Source: Buxus sempervirens (lineage: Eukaryota > Streptophyta > Magnoliopsida > Buxales > Buxaceae). From it: DNA of 64,000 bases. The notes below the pieces were generated by a model, which worked only from the letters and a program-made list of their open reading frames with translations, was not told the origin of the DNA and did no database searches. A program made the position numbers and the translations under genes. The stretch covers positions 42,576,901 to 42,640,900 of the forward strand of contig OX387183.1 of the NCBI GenBank assembly GCA_947561395.2, given 5' to 3'. Below, one piece after another: positions 1 through 12,441 of the stretch. Position 1 is the stretch's first letter. Every line of letters begins with the position of its first letter.

Positions 1-250
1 TATCCGGCATTAAATGTTGGATACACTACATGTCCTTTGTATCCGGCATTTTATGTCGGATACACTGAACCTCCTTTGTATCCGACATAACATGTCGGAT
101 ACAAACACAATCATTTCAAAAAATTAATGCCGCCGCGAAATTGTCGGGGAATCGGCGCGAATCTCGCCGAGCAAATCTTTGTATCCGACATTTGAGTCCG
201 GATATGAAGAGGAGCAAGTGTATCCGGCATATTTGGTCGGATACAAATCG
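1..250. repeat. Cluster of short perfect palindromes (TATCCGRCAT/ATGTCGGATA)
   Basis: At least four inverted repeats lie in 250 bp. The clearest has GTATCCGACAT at 78-88 and ATGTCGGATAC at 92-102, 11-bp arms with a 3-nt loop. Similar units sit around 1-24, 39-64 and 222-246. By alignment with G's LTR the cluster occupies the region just upstream of the TATA box, where G has a GCCCACCTT/AAGGTGGGC palindrome. Confidence 0.75.
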
Positions 251-732
251 AAAAATTACGGATTTGCCCCTCTACTTGACCGATTCGACACTTTTTGATA
301 TCTACAGATTGCCCCCTGCGAATTTTTTCTTTAAACCCTGGGATATTTTGCATGTTTGGATATTTATGGATTGCCCCTCAAGATATTTTCTTGCGCCACT
401 CGCCACGTGTGCGGCTTTTTGCCACGTGTGCAGTTTCCGGTTTTTCTGCTCGGAAACTTCGACGGCTCATATCTCCTTCATCCGGACTCCGATTTGAGCA
501 AACTCAGTTGCGTTGGACTCATATCGGAGCCCTCTATCCAATGATATAGAGCTAAGCACCTGGCACGGGGTTAAAAAAAGTCAACTTTTGGATCATCCCC
601 AAGTTTGACCGGCCCACAGATCCTTCATCCGGACTCCGATTCCAGCAAACTCAGTTGCGTTGGACTCGTGTCGGGATTCTCTATCCATTGAAATAAAGCA
701 AGGTGGTCAATTATCACTTGATCAAAAGGTAA
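1..732 (-). mobile_element. Truncated Tat-type LTR fragment, sense on minus strand
   Basis: The stretch at about 330-730 matches, in order, the 5' part of the LTR of element G (50190-51020). Shared blocks are the cliff of CCACGTGTGCAG-like words, the Tat upstream module with CAACTCAGTTGCGTTGG, and the TTCATCCGGACTCCGATT motif in two copies. After CACTTGATCAAAAGGT at about 720-732 the match stops, so the expected LTR terminus (complement of TGTAAGCACC) is missing and the fragment is truncated. The left side runs out of the window. It contains no coding region. Its relation to the neighbouring Tat leader (element Z) is unknown. Confidence 0.6.
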
Positions 733-2089
733 ACACAAGGTAACAAGGTAACAAGGTAATTCCATTGTTTATTTTAGAATTGCCTTCATGCTTTGAAAGT
801 TAAATTCATGGTGTCCATATGTTGGGATTTTATTTTCCCAAGGAATTGTTGTATCCTAGGATTGGTGTAGCCCATAGGAAGAGTTTTAACTCTTCTTAGA
901 TGTCATTCTACCCAAGTCTTCACAGGAGGCAACCTAATGTCCAAAATCCATGCATATGGTGTCCAATTTCAGAGGGAGTACATGCCCTCTCTTGTGTGAA
1001 TGCTACTAACCCTCTTTTTGCAGAAAAATTGAAAGGAAAAGAACATCAAGGAGGTGCTGGTACAGAAGGCAGCATTTGTAATTAGCCTAGGAATTTTATT
1101 TTCCTTTGAAAGCCCATGAAGGCAAAGTTGTAATTTTGGTTTAAGCCCTCGAAGGCAAATTTGTATTTTAAGTCTTTCCTTCATATGCTTTTCTCTCTGT
1201 TGAAGGCATGAGAAGTCTCATGTACATATTTGTTGTACATACTATTATCAATTTCATAAAGTTCATTGGTTCACATGCGTTTTTTTAGTAACACTTTAAA
1301 TGTCAAATGTCCAATTTGGGGACAGTTCAGAAGCCACCCAATGGTGAACAAGGAGTTTGGATAAGTAATCAAACTAATAAAGTCAATTGGAAAAAAAAAT
1401 TGAAAATCTGTTCCGCGTCTAGAACCGCTTTGTGTTTGCAGTTTCAAGCACTTTTAACTTTGGCCGCAGAGTATGTGCGGTTGAAGCCAAACCGCTCTGA
1501 GTATGTGGTTTTAGACTCAAAATATGTTCCAGCCATTCTTAACAAGCAAATTTGGTTTCTATTAATCTATGAATGATGTAAACAGATAACCAAGAGTTCT
1601 ATAAGGGTAAATGGCATTCAAATCTTTCCAAATTAATCCAAATCAAAAGGCGAAGCTCATATTAGGCAATTTTCACCTAATTTGAACATCTAACCCAACT
1701 TAAAGGGAGTAAATGGTTGAAAGAGAATTGGTTCAAATCAACCAACCTAATCATACTCCAATCTTAAGAATTGAGCTTGGAAACAACAATAAGCTTTCAA
1801 GACATGTTTTAAGCTTAGGCTTTGAAGTATAATTCAATTTAAGGATAAAGGAAAGGAAGCTCAATCCACTTCTAAAAAGGGGCAAATTCCAACCAAAAAT
1901 CAATAAGAAGTCTTTAATCATAAAGTGTTCAAACTTTTAAGATTTCTCTCAAAGAGCAATTTGATGTGCAAATCATAGGTCACTTGGAAACCATGGAATT
2001 CCAAGCAATTAACCATTCAAAAATCAAATAAAAATTTAAAATCATCTTCTTAAAAGCAACTTGAGTTTCTTTTTAACTCAAACACTTTG
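733..2089 (+). other. Degraded, mostly unclassified sequence; part resembles Tat leader
   Basis: No gene is supported here. A short tandem of ACAAGGTA-type words follows the LTR fragment at 731-760. At about 1100-1165 the words GAAGGCAAAGTTGTAA and CCCTCGAAGGCAAATTTGTA match the leader of element F near 32395 (CCCTCGAAGGCAAGTTGTAA) and of G on the minus strand near 59530. This suggests that roughly 1080 onward is untranslated leader of Tat element Z. The short reading frames at 900-1085 and 1307-1576 have no recognisable similarity and I do not call them genes. Confidence 0.4.
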
Positions 2090-2647
2090 AAGAAGGTTCA
2101 AAAATATCTTAGGCCTCTGAAAGCCTTCGAATTTCAGATTTTAAGCACCATAGGCCCATGGAAGTCTGAGTAATTCCATACCCTTTTGTTAGGCATCTGA
2201 AAGCCTTGGAATTTCAAAAACTCAATTCATAGGACAGCTGAAGGCCTTCAAAAACTTTAGATTTCATAGGCTGCCAGTAGTCTTTGAAATTCAAATCTTC
2301 ATAAGCCTTAGGGAAGCTTGAGTAATTCCCTAACTTCATAGGCCTTCTAAAGCCTTAATTTAGAAACTCATAGGACTGCTGGAAGCCTAAAATTTCAGAA
2401 ATTTCCAAAACCTCATAGGCCTTCTCAGGCCTTAATTTAGAAACTCATAGGATCTCTGAAAGCCTGAAATTTCAGAATTTTATCTTCATAAGCCCTTGGA
2501 AGCTTGAGTAATTCCAATCCGTGATTTGTCTAAAAGCTTTTATTTTAGACATTTTATATTTTGCGGGACATGTTGAAAGCCCTAGAATATTCCAACAATC
2601 TCTTTGGTCGGTTTTTTCGTACCAACCAATTTATAAGCCCTTGGAAG
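2090..2647. repeat. Degenerate hairpin-repeat array in Tat leader of Z
   Basis: About ten units of roughly 45-60 bp have the pattern AGGC-CTCTGAAA-GCCT or AAGC-CCTTGGA-AGCTT, followed by A/T-rich words such as AATTTCAG or GAGTAATTCC. The left arm AGGC goes with GCCT and AAGC goes with GCTT, so the arms vary together. The array continues after solo LTR Y at about 5020-5110. It occupies the same place (before gag) as the arrays of element F at 34264-34690 and 35300-35716. Confidence 0.6.
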
Positions 2648-5014
2648 TGTAAAACCCCGAATTTTCCTTAAATGATAAATTAAATTAGTAAATAATATTA
2701 TTGAGAGTTAGGATTGATGGAAATATTTTATTATTGTAGGGGATGATCAATTTAGCGGAGATCCAGAATTAGACGCAGATCTGACCGTCCGATCATGAGA
2801 TATTGAGGTATGCATTCTAATTGGGCAGAGTGTATAGGAGAGTTTGCATGGGAGATACATGGGATCAGGAAGTATATATAGGTATAAAATAACCTAAACC
2901 ATATACCTTGTATTGTCGCTCGTATTATTCAGCCGCAAGCGACGAACCTTTGAGCGACCGAGAAGAGAAGAAGAAGAAGAAGGGAAGAAGACCAGGATTT
3001 ACCTTGCTCTGAGTGTTGCTTTGCAGATATAGAGAGATTGGAGGGTTGCTGTTCAGAAGAGAAGAAGAGGAACGCACGTATAAGAGGTAGGTGACATCGT
3101 TTTGTTTTCAGAAATTGGATTTTCCTTTGTTTAATCGCAAACGCATGTTTCTAGTATATGTAATGGTGTATTTAGTTAGATAAGCATGTTATAAATACAT
3201 TAGAATGAGTTTAGACGAGAAAAATCATGATTTAGAACTGTTTCTGCTCGATTTTGTATGACCGCCGACCTCGACTGTACTCAGCGCTCATCGGCGCTCC
3301 TAGGCGCTAGTTATAAAAATTGAGGACGCTGGAGACCGCAGGACGATGGACCGTAGGCGCTCGAAAATGAACTACCGCTGACTAGGGACTGCCCGGGGCG
3401 ATCCTGAGCAATCCCAGGCGCTCTAAGCAGAAATTTCAGGTTTTCATAATTTCGAACCTAATTCAACTCTAAACTATTTTTAGACAATTTTAATGATTAA
3501 TTAAGGTATTTTAAGACCAAAATAAACTATTTAATTCTCTGTTTTACAGAAAAATAAATTAGAGAGATATTTAGGACATTAGTTGCCAAGTTTTAAAGGT
3601 AATTGAGAAATGTGATTTTGGGAAAAACCTTACTACCATTTGATTATCAAAACACCTCTAAATGGCATTATAAATCAGAAGATATTATAAAGAGAATCAA
3701 GAATTCAGATGACCGAATATTGAAATAAATGTACAGATATAACCATTATATGCCGCTAGGCACCAACCCTTATAGAAATATGAGACTTTAGGGAATTTTG
3801 GAGTCTAGTGGGCATAGCTGGTTATGGATCCATAGTCGTGGCTAGATAGCTGAGGGATATGTCATTTGGGTTGAGTTACTCCTATATGCGACGCGCTTCA
3901 TTTGAAAGTTAGTTTGTCTGGGAAGGTCCTATGTCTGGAGGGACACCCCGGTGAGCCGCTGGTGATTCCCTGTACATGTGGATAAGCGACCATCTCCATG
4001 TATTGATTCTGTTTCTGCATGCTGGTGGTACATGCCAACTCTGATGGGTACGTATGCAATAAGTCGGTGACTACGGCTCTTGTCTAAGCTGCGCTGCATG
4101 GGACTTGAGTATCATTAGTAGCATTGCTCCTAAGTCGCACGGTGGTATAGCAATTGGTTGAAATCATCTCAAAAGGTTTATCTATCTTTGTGAGTCCTAC
4201 AATGACACTGAAATCACAACACTCGGTATTATTATTGTACACATGCGGGAAGCATGTGATTGAGATATTGGTCGGATGTGACTGCTTAGTACATCCTGGC
4301 AATGTGTGGATTATGTTACTGTTTTGGCTATTGTATTCTTATATTAAAACTTGCTGAAATTCATTTCTAGAACTGTTTATCAAACTGTTTTGTGTTCATG
4401 AATGGTATAAATGATTATACGAGCCTGATTAGTCGATGTTGCTTAATTGTGCATGAACTGTTACTTTACATATATTAACTGTTTAGTCATGCATGTGTTA
4501 CCTACTGAGATATTCGTATCTCACCCTACTTTTATTCCATTATTTCAGCTGATACGCGAGAGGGGGATCTCTTAGACTTCCAGGGAGAGATAGCTGAGTA
4601 TTTACCGGAGGATTACTATTATCCAGATCTTGTTTGAGGTGGATTAATGTTATAGACTTAGCACTTTTGATTAGATTATTATTATTTATTTGGATTTGAT
4701 GTATTAGAGAGATGAGAGAGAGATAGTAACCAGTTTATTTTACTAGATTTTGATATTACTGACTGATGGTCAAGCTTTATGTTTAGTTGAGGATTTTGAA
4801 CTACACTTCCGCACATACTTGTTTCCGCAACTTTGATAGTATAATAAAGTCGAATGGATTTTGATTCTTTGGTCTGGTAAGTTATTGATGTTGTATTTGA
4901 TATGGGCCAGTAACACCTCGGATTTGGTTGTTGAACTAAATTCGGGTTGTTACAGTAGCGAACCGGGTTCGGGTCGGGTGCCGGTTTGCACTGACCCGGG
5001 TTCGGGGCGTTACA
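2648..5014 (+). mobile_element. Solo LTR Y (Tekay-like), 2367 bp, TSD GGAAG
   Basis: It starts TGTAAAACCCCGAATTTTCC and ends GGTTCGGGGCGTTACA. It is flanked by a perfect 5-bp direct repeat GGAAG (2643-2647 and 5015-5019). No internal retroviral coding sequence is present, so this is a solo LTR left by LTR-LTR recombination. Candidate TATA boxes are TATATATA (2873-2880) and TATAAAAT (2883-2890). It sits inside the leader array of element Z; host sequence resumes with CTTGTGTAATTCC. Family assignment rests on termini and the internal hairpin shared with the LTRs of A and E. Confidence 0.88.
4506..4523 (+). repeat. Conserved LTR hairpin TGAGATA-TTCG-TATCTCA
   Basis: A perfect 7-bp stem closes a TTCG tetraloop. 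The same stem with a different loop occurs in LTR A (13072-13089, TTTT) and LTR E (28474-28491, GTTG), and with one mismatch in C (21548-21565). It follows GCATGTGTTACCTAC and precedes a pyrimidine-rich tract ending in TTTCAG. Confidence 0.8.
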
Positions 5015-5370
5015 GGAAGCTTGTGTAATTCCAATTCATGATTTGTCTAAAGGCTTTCACTTTAGGCACATCATTTTTGTGGGACATGTTGGAAGCCCTA
5101 GAATATTCCAACAAATCTTTTGATTGGTCTTTTTCATATCAATCATCTCCATTCAAGAATGTTATCTTAACCAAATCTAAAAAAAATAAAGTCAAAAATA
5201 TATAATAAATGTTCCAAACTCATGTTCACTTAGCTTGCATGCATGCATTCATAAGTGTGTGAATATGATTTAAAGGGATACTGATATTGCTTTTTTCTCT
5301 TTTTTCAAGGTCTTTGGCTCCTACTGCAATCTTTGCTCCCAGGTGCTCTCAGAGACTGAAATCTGCAATC
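5015..5370 (+). other. Tat leader of Z continued
   Basis: After the duplicated target GGAAG the leader array of Z resumes (AATTCATGATTTGTCTAAAG parallels the sequence at 2517-2537 before the insertion). It runs through A/T-rich DNA to the gag start. No separate gene is seen. Confidence 0.5.
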
Positions 5371-5838
5371 ATGAACCCAACTGAGAACCAGTCAACTGTC
5401 TCTGCTCAGGATTTCGCTCAGTTGTAGGAGCAAGTGGCTGGGCTTGCCAAACTGCTAGAAAACTTGCTATCTACTCAAGCACAGCAAGCTCAGGCTTAGG
5501 CTCACCAAGCCTCTTCATCCCATAATGCACCTCCACCTCAGACCAACATTCTACCACCACAAACCAATATCCTACCTTAACCCGAATTCCAAACCACTCC
5601 TGAACCAGCTCTGATAAGGGAGGAGGAATTTGAATCTGAGAAGGAAAAGGAGAAAGAAAGAATGAGGGAGGGAATAGAAAACAAATTCATGAGTAAGTTG
5701 GAGTCACTACAGCAAGAACTAAGGGAAGTGAGAGGGGTGAGCTCATTGGGAGGAACGAGCTTTGATGATTTATGCCTTTATCTCGGTATATATCTACCAC
5801 CCAAGTTCAAGTGCCCGGATTTCAAGAAATACGATGGT
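5371..5838 (+). pseudogene. gag: Tat-type gag, N-terminal fragment with nonsense codons
   Basis: The frame starts at ATG 5371 (MNPTENQS). It holds a Gln-rich N-terminus, a charged coiled-coil-like Glu/Lys stretch at about 5620-5730 and the capsid motif PPKFKCPDFKKYDG at its end, which corresponds to PPKFKCPDLHQFDG in element F's gag. Three in-frame stops interrupt it (TAG, TAG and TAA, at about 5425, 5497 and 5578). All are consistent with C-to-T change in Gln codons. The frame is then cut at 5839 by LTR W, TSD candidate ATGGT (5834-5838). This is the Gag polyprotein of a non-functional copy. Confidence 0.75.
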
Positions 5839-6511
5839 TGTAAGACCCCGAATTTTCACATAATAAATAAATAAATGTATAAATAAAAGAAAATATGAGT
5901 TAAGTTATAATTAAAATAAAAAGTGAAGATTTAAAGGGCAAGTAATTCAAATGAGTAATAAGTTGTAAATGAAGAAGGACTTTTAAGTAAATTAGGGTAA
6001 AAGGGTATTTTGGTAATTTTAAAAAAGGGTAATTTATAAATAAATCATTAAATAAAAATTAGGATTAGAAAATAGAAGAAAATAATTTATTTAGGCAAGT
6101 TAGAAATTAAAAAGAAGTAATAAGAGCCTAAAAGAGGAAAAAGGGTAATTAGGAAATTTCGAGTCTTAATTGGGAGAAAAAGTAACCAATTTGGGTTTTA
6201 GGTGATATTTAGGGTTTAAGTAATTATTATGCACGAAATTAGGTTGCAAGGAGGAGTTTAAATAATAAGAGATTTGATTAGTATTGTTTTGGTAGAAAAA
6301 TAGAAAGTGGAGAAAAAGTAGGAATTAATTAGAATGAGTTAGACTTTAACTAGACTACCATAGGGTTGGATTAGCCCAATTAAAAGAGCCTATTAGGGTT
6401 GGTTTAGGATTCTTATAGCTTAGTATAAATAGTAGAAGAAGGGTTTAAAAGAGAGAATTTTCGTGGGTTAGATAATGAGAGAAAAGACGAGGAAGAAGAG
6501 AAGAAGAAGGT
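5839..6511 (+). mobile_element. LTR W, first piece (Tekay-like LTR start)
   Basis: It starts TGTAAGACCCCGAATTTTCAC, close to the starts of LTRs Y and E, and interrupts the gag of Z. A TATA box TATAAATA is at 6424-6431. The LTR is A/T-rich with no coding sequence. It is interrupted at 6512 by solo LTR X and resumes at 9588. Its 3' end is not in the window because element A is inserted at 10542. Confidence 0.72.
6424..6431 (+). promoter_or_regulatory. TATA box of LTR W
   Basis: TATAAATA lies about 590 bp inside the LTR and is followed about 50 bp later by purine-rich sequence (AGAAAAGACGAGGAAGAAG). It is the likely RNA polymerase II core promoter of this LTR, by position and motif only. Confidence 0.5.
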
Positions 6512-7569
6512 TGTGCGCACCTGATTTCGGTCGCACGACGAGGCGCATGCAAAATGATGCGTGCCTCGGGATTTGTTTGGAGTCGCCACTGCCTGATGGG
6601 GTGCAGGCAGACACCTGGGTGCCTAAGTTCTTCTATTAAGGCTTGGTCTGCGGCTTGAGATTCTAAGCAAGTTCTTGGTTACGGTCTGGGGAAGTCCGTA
6701 GACACCCCGGTCCGCCCTGTCAAAAGACGGGTCCCATGGTTTTCTTGGTTTGAGTCAACTTTGGTCTTTCACTCACCTGATTCCTATTCCAGCATTCAAT
6801 TTGGTTAAGTCTGGCGGGACCGCCAAAGCGGTGTGGGTCCCTTTACTTGATTTTATCTTTTTAGTTAAAGATGAGATGAGTCTGATTGGGCAGGCCCCGT
6901 TGGAAGGCCCGTGGATTCCTTGGTGGGCTTGGTTGAGCCCACGTGCCCCTGGTGGGCCTCAGTCTAGCCTGAGAGGCCCTTTGGGCTTTGGTTCAATGAA
7001 TTGATTTTATTTTTAAATTCAAGTTTGATTGTTTAAGTGGATTTTCATGCTAAAGTGGGCCGGGATTGCTTTGGGGGCCCTTGAGTGGGCCACACAATTG
7101 GTTGCCAAGTGATTTTGAGATTATCTTGATTAACTGTGCCAAAATGGGCCAGGTTTTGGGCTTGGGGCCCTTTACCTAGGCTTGGGCTTGAAAGCCCAAG
7201 GCTTCTTGAGTTAGGGTTTTGGAAACCCTAACCTTGTTTTGCTCAATGGGCTTAGTGGGCCCGACAGGCCTTGCCTTTAGTCTCGGCCAAACCACAACAT
7301 AATTTAAGCATGCATGCCCCGAATTTTGCTTTGGTGAGCCTCAATGGGTTTGGCCCACTCAATCAATTTAATTGCCTTTATTTAACAAAAAGTAAGTTTT
7401 ATCGGGCTTGGTGGGCCCCCTTGGAAGGCCCACTGGAAATCAATTTGGACCGGGTCGGTCCATGGCCCATCTTGGGTTTCCGGGTGACCCGGAAACCCTT
7501 CTGGTTCATCCGGGTTGATCAAACAAACCAAAAAATTAGCACAATATCACAAAATTAGCAAAAATGCAG

Positions 7570-7725
7570 TCTGGCAGTGTAGCCGGCCTGAGATGTCGGC
7601 TACTTAATGAAACATATGTAGCCGGCCTGAGATGCCGGCTATACATAAAGACCAGTGTATCCGGCATCCCTAGCCAGTTACAAACAGGGCCTTGTTGATC
7701 CGACCTAAGTTGTCGGATCAACACA
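7570..7725. repeat. Palindrome cluster in solo LTR X
   Basis: Successive inverted repeats have related but different arms: GTAGCCG with CGGCTAC, GTAGCCGGC with GCCGGCTA, and TTGATCCGAC with GTCGGATCAA. Loops are 6-12 nt. The position in the LTR corresponds to the GCGCTCACC/GGTGAGCGC palindromes of LTR G at 48845-49110. Confidence 0.75.
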
Positions 7726-8980
7726 TAGAATGGGTTTTTTCGGATTTTTGCTATGGGATTGGGTTTATGGGTCTCTTGGGATGTTCTAGCATTTGGGTGG
7801 GCCCTTGTGTGGGCCCATAGTGGTACAGAGAAAAGGGGAAGCCACCACTTTTGTCTTCTTTGGTGGTTTTTTCCAACAAGGAAAAGGAGAGGGGAGGCAT
7901 GGGATGCTGCCTCCCTTCACATGAACCACATGCTATAGTCCCACAGGGGCTGCTTGGCCCCTGTTCTAGTCCTTGATCCGAGTAGAACAGCAAGCACAAT
8001 GGTTACCCAAGAATACAAATAACAACACTTAAACATGCCAAAATTCAAAAGAGATGGTCATGCACATTCTTCCTACCAAGCATGAGGGCTTGGTGGTTAG
8101 GAAGCATGCTTGACAGCATGCTACTGCTGGGGACTTGAGGCACTCGAATGACTTAAAATATTAGGTAGCAAAGGGGCTGGAGGAACATGCATATTGGCAC
8201 AAAACAGTAAGTACATGGGACAACAAATCATGCTCACATGCACATGGAAGCAGTAAAGAATAAGAGATTAAAGGAACATGCCAATACTTGAAAACAAGAA
8301 GACAACATCCAGGGGTACGACCAGCAAGAGCACACTCGTGAGAAGTTGTGAGGAAGTAAGGGAAGAGCAGAAAAAGGAATCTAATTTAGAAGGGAAATGG
8401 GGGGTTACTTGGGGGTACATTGGATTTCCATGCAAGAGGGAACACACCCCCCCTAAAAATAATTAGGAATACCCAAAGTAGCGACTATCATAACCCCAAA
8501 AGTGTAAATGAAGCTCTCTCATCTTCCCCCCATGGAACCATGCAAACCCCACCTCTTACCTTGGAGGTTCCCGCGAAATATAAATGAAGGGAAAATAGAT
8601 GAGAACTGAACCGATGGGCAGATGCATGCTATGGAAACATCAAGCACTCTAAATACTTAAAAATAACTCCATTTTTATATATGGTTAAGGAAACTTAACA
8701 AGAATCCATACCTTGGGGTTTCAGACCCTTCTTGTGGTGTGTTCACCCTTTCTTGAAGCTTGAACACTGCTGGAGCAGCTCCCTCCTACCACCAACAGCA
8801 AGCTTCTCTTGGTTGGTTGGGTGAAGAATGAAGAAAAAGAGGGGGGAAGAGAGAGAGCTCAAGGTGATGCTTCAAGGGTTTGGGGAGAGAGGTTAGAGCT
8901 CTTGGAGAAGAAGAAATGGTGGGAGACAAATTGTGCTCCACTAAAATGTGCTCAACCCCTAATGCATCCCACCCCCTCCC

Positions 8981-8988
8981 TTTTTATA
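8981..8988 (-). promoter_or_regulatory. TATA box of solo LTR X
   Basis: The minus strand reads TATAAAAA followed by GGGAGGGGG. It lies about 595 bp from the LTR start at 9582. Confidence 0.5.
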
Positions 8989-9587
8989 GGAGAGGTTGCT
9001 TAAGGGTTAAGAAAGACCAATTTTTAAATATTTTATCAAAAGTGACTTTTTTATTGTTATTTCTTACTTGTGACTTATTACTTTTGCTTAATGGTTAAGA
9101 AAGACTCTTTTATTAATATTTTTTACTTAGGGGTTAAGAAAGACTCTTTTTGTTTACTTAAGGGTTAAGCAAGGGGGACATCCACGTGGCGCAGTTTGCC
9201 ACGTGGACAGTTTATTTTTTACCAAGGATTGCCCATAACTCTCTTATTTGATCTCCGATTCTGGCAAACTCAGTTGCGTTGGAACTGGGTCGACATCCTC
9301 TATCTACTGAGCTAGAGTTTAGCAACAAATTTGGGGTTTAGCAGAAATTCAACTTTCGGCTCCCCCTCAAGTTTGACCTCCCGCAGAACCTTCATCTGGA
9401 CTCCGATTCCAGCAAACTCAGTTGCGTTGGAACCATGTCGGGATTCTCTATCTACTGAGATAAAGCAAGGTGGCCAAATATCACTTGATCAAAAAGTCAA
9501 ATTTTTGTCCCCTCGAGGTTTGACTTTCTGCCAGGGTTTTCATTTTCAGCACTTCCAGGGGTGCAAAAATAAGGTGCTTACAAAGGT

Positions 9588-10541
9588 TGCTGGAGATGTC
9601 CGACCAGTCTCCATAAAATCGCGATCAGGGAAACTCCAGACGGCGGATCGACTTCAAATTTGGAGGTTTTGTTCATGACTTATGGATCTACAATGTGAAC
9701 AGTGGAGATTTGAATTGAAGAACTCTAGGTTGGTGCGGTTAGGACTAGAAGTTGGGTCCAGAATTAGAAACTCTAAAAAGGAAGAAGGATTTAGTGCATG
9801 AGGCAAGTAGTCCTTGAAAACTGGAGGAATTGCATGGTTTTGTTTTCTGTGATTTATTATGGTTTAGTTTGATTAGCCGGAAAGGATTTTACATGGAATC
9901 GTATGGTTTATATTTTAGAGTTTTGTGTTCTTGAAGGATTTGCTAAAGTATAGAAGAAACCTTGATTTGATCATGTAGATTATCATAGGTTGGTAAATAA
10001 TTGGTACAAATTAATCTAGGAGGTAGTAGATGTGATTTATAGCATTAGAGAATTGGTTTAGAGCAATTAAACACAAAGCAAAAGCATAAAAATCCGAAAT
10101 TGGTAAATCTGGAAAATTTAAGCTGAAATTTGTACGAGCGCCTAGGACCGCCTAGCCTGCTGAGGTAGGCGTTCTATACAGAATTTAAGGAATTTTGGGA
10201 TTTTTGTAATACGATTAAATACCTAGTAATTTTTCTAGTAAGATAATCATTCTATCAACTTTATAAGGACTTAATTGAGGTATAGAAATTTATAAAATTA
10301 TATTTTGAAAATAACCAAGTATTTGGAAGTTCTAAGGATAGGTTAGAGTATGAAAAGGGCTAACTTAAAGGTAACCACAATAGGAATAATACTAGCTTGT
10401 ATTTATGGATTAAAAAAAATTACCTTCTAAAACTATAATTTAGGTTTAAGGAATGTGCCGGAAAGTATAAATACAGAGAATTGAAATAAATGCTATCTTC
10501 GGTACTAATATGGAAACTTGGAATTACAAAAAGGGGATTAA
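9588..10541 (+). mobile_element. LTR W, second piece
   Basis: W continues directly after the duplicated target AAGGT of solo LTR X. At 10136-10175 it has the GCGCCTAGG/CCTAGC/GTAGGCG words that Tekay-like LTRs of this window carry downstream of their TATA box (compare 3275-3310 and 26390-26440). It ends at 10541 where element A is inserted; ATTAA (10537-10541) is the target copy. No gene is seen. Confidence 0.65.
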
Positions 10542-12441
10542 TGTAGAACCCCAGTTTTAGATTAAGGTTATTGTGGGAATTACCTAATAATTTTAAATAT
10601 ATTTTGTTGGTGGAAATTCAGGAAATCGAAGTCAAGGTTAGGTATGGAATTTCACAAATCTGAGTTTCGAAGATTAATTTAAGGTGATCAAGCTAAGTTC
10701 GGTTTTAATAAAGTTGTATAAGTGACTTAATTGATACTAAGTGGATCGGCTGTTTAATGTGAATTGGTGAAGATGAGATCAGGGGATCAAGGCTAATGAA
10801 GTGGATATGTAGGTAGAGCTGTGGGTGAACACACAACATATCATGAATTAGAGGGGGCGCCAACGTCCACTATAAGTAGCTGCGAATTTGGGAAACCTGG
10901 GTTTCGCTCAAACTTTGGTCGAAGAGGAAATTGGCTGCTGGTGTATAAGCCGCCTGGGAAGAAGAGAGAGCAAGGTGGGTTGGAACACTTGGAGCCGTCT
11001 GGAGGTTAATTCAAAAGGAAGAAATTCTCCTGTCGAAATTGCTGAAGCTGGAGGTTGCTGAGATTTGTCCATCTTGACTGTGCGATCAGGAGAGATCAGG
11101 TAAGAAGTGTAGCTAAATGAACTGTGAGCAAATGGTTAGGGAGATTTAGGTTTTGTCCAGATCTAATTGGATCTGGAACAATGTTGTCTGCAGGAATTGG
11201 GATCGAAAAAGCAATCGTCCATTGAAGTGATTTTTGGGAGCTACTGCCGTGCGAGATCTGAAGAGGATTACAAGTGATCGATCGTGAGGTTCTTCGTATC
11301 CGGTGAGTAGCACTCTGTTTTATTCGAATTTTTAGCATATGGATGTGATTTTGAGCCTGAGTTGCAGTTGTGTGAGTTTATTCATCTGTTCATGAACTGT
11401 TAATGAAGTTCGAATGATTTTCCGATGATTTTTGTTGGATTGATTCCAATTAGGGTTAATCAGTATGTCAGGAGGTATAGGAGGGGATTAGGGTTGAGTT
11501 TGGCCATGCATTTGGGTTCAGACAGGTCGGAAAGCACCAAACAAAGTGTACCACAATTGCCGAGTTGAGATTTGGGTTGGCGCTAAGCGCGGTCAACTTG
11601 GCGTTGACGTCGGTGGACCTGACGCCAACCTCTGGCGGTGAGTGCCAGGTGTGTTCTTCACAACAAAGTGCGGCTAATGGTGTAGGCACTCTGGAACTGG
11701 TTTGAGCCTCATGAAACCTATCCTATGAGTTGAGTTAAGTAGGTGGAAGGTTATGGATGGGGCGGTAAGCTCCGAAATGTTTATAAACAAATTAGGAAGT
11801 ATAAATTCTATAAATAAGAGAAAACTTCTGGGAAACATTAGTTGCTAAGGATTTCCTCCAGCACCTTCTTGCTAACCTATTTGACCAATTCATGTGAAAC
11901 TGAAAAAGCTTGTCTAAACATCCCAAGCCTAATCTTAAAAAATCTAAGGGAAGAATATTGATGTGAAATGAAGACTTTTGGGAATATAATTGCAGTTATA
12001 TGTGGGAAGGTCAAAACTATTAGAGGAAGGGTTATTTGTTGAAATCAGCAACTATAGGAGGGGTGATTACTTCTGTAAAATTCAAACTTCGTGATTGGAG
12101 CTTAAAACTCTATTTCCAGCCAACCAAAGTGGTGACTTCCATTTCTGAGTTAGGTGATGGGTTAGGAGTTCTACACCTCCAAATTAGAGTTCGAAACAAT
12201 ACAATGAGTGGGAAAGAACAGTAGGAAGTAAATTTTCTGCATTGCTGAGTTAGTAAGGTTTCATCTGGGTTTTCGTTTACTGGTTTGCTATCGAAATACC
12301 GAATCATTCAACTCTTTACTATTCAGAATTGTTACTTTTGGTTTGATTAAGTTTAGAAAACTTTATGAGTAGATTTTTAAAATGAGTATTCCATAGACTT
12401 TTGCATTATTTGTTGTTGGATTAAAGTTTATGGAGCCCCAT

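Larger units (their letters stand above)
1080..5838 (+). mobile_element. Element Z: 5' part of an old Tat-type retrotransposon (leader and gag)
   Basis: The visible part is a leader with a hairpin-repeat array (2090-2647, resuming at 5020) followed by a decayed gag reading frame from 5371. Its order (leader repeats, then gag with a PPKFKCPD capsid motif) is the same as in intact element F. It is interrupted by solo LTR Y at 2648-5019 (insert plus duplicated target) and cut at 5839 by LTR W. The rest of Z must lie beyond the right edge of the window. No primer-binding site or LTR of Z itself is identifiable. Confidence 0.6.
6512..9582 (-). mobile_element. Solo LTR X (Tat-type), 3071 bp, TSD AAGGT
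   Basis: On the minus strand it starts TGTAAGCACCTTATTTTTGC (complement of the end at 9582) and finishes with GTGCGCACA (complement of 6512-6520). It is flanked by perfect AAGGT direct repeats (6507-6511 and 9583-9587). It is related to the LTRs of D and G: the same terminal words, CTGATGGGGTGCAGGC at 6594, dense GGGCC words and the upstream module at 9230-9530. No retroviral coding sequence is inside, so it is a solo LTR. A minus-strand TATAAAAA box is at 8981-8988. Confidence 0.88.

Noticed and set aside
1-732. Fragment at the left edge as the 3' LTR of element Z
   Set aside because: It is in the opposite orientation to Z's gag and truncated without a terminal TG/CA junction, so no link can be shown.
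4084-4357. Small frames in LTR Y as host genes
   Set aside because: They lie inside a solo LTR with a perfect TSD, on both strands, without conserved motifs.
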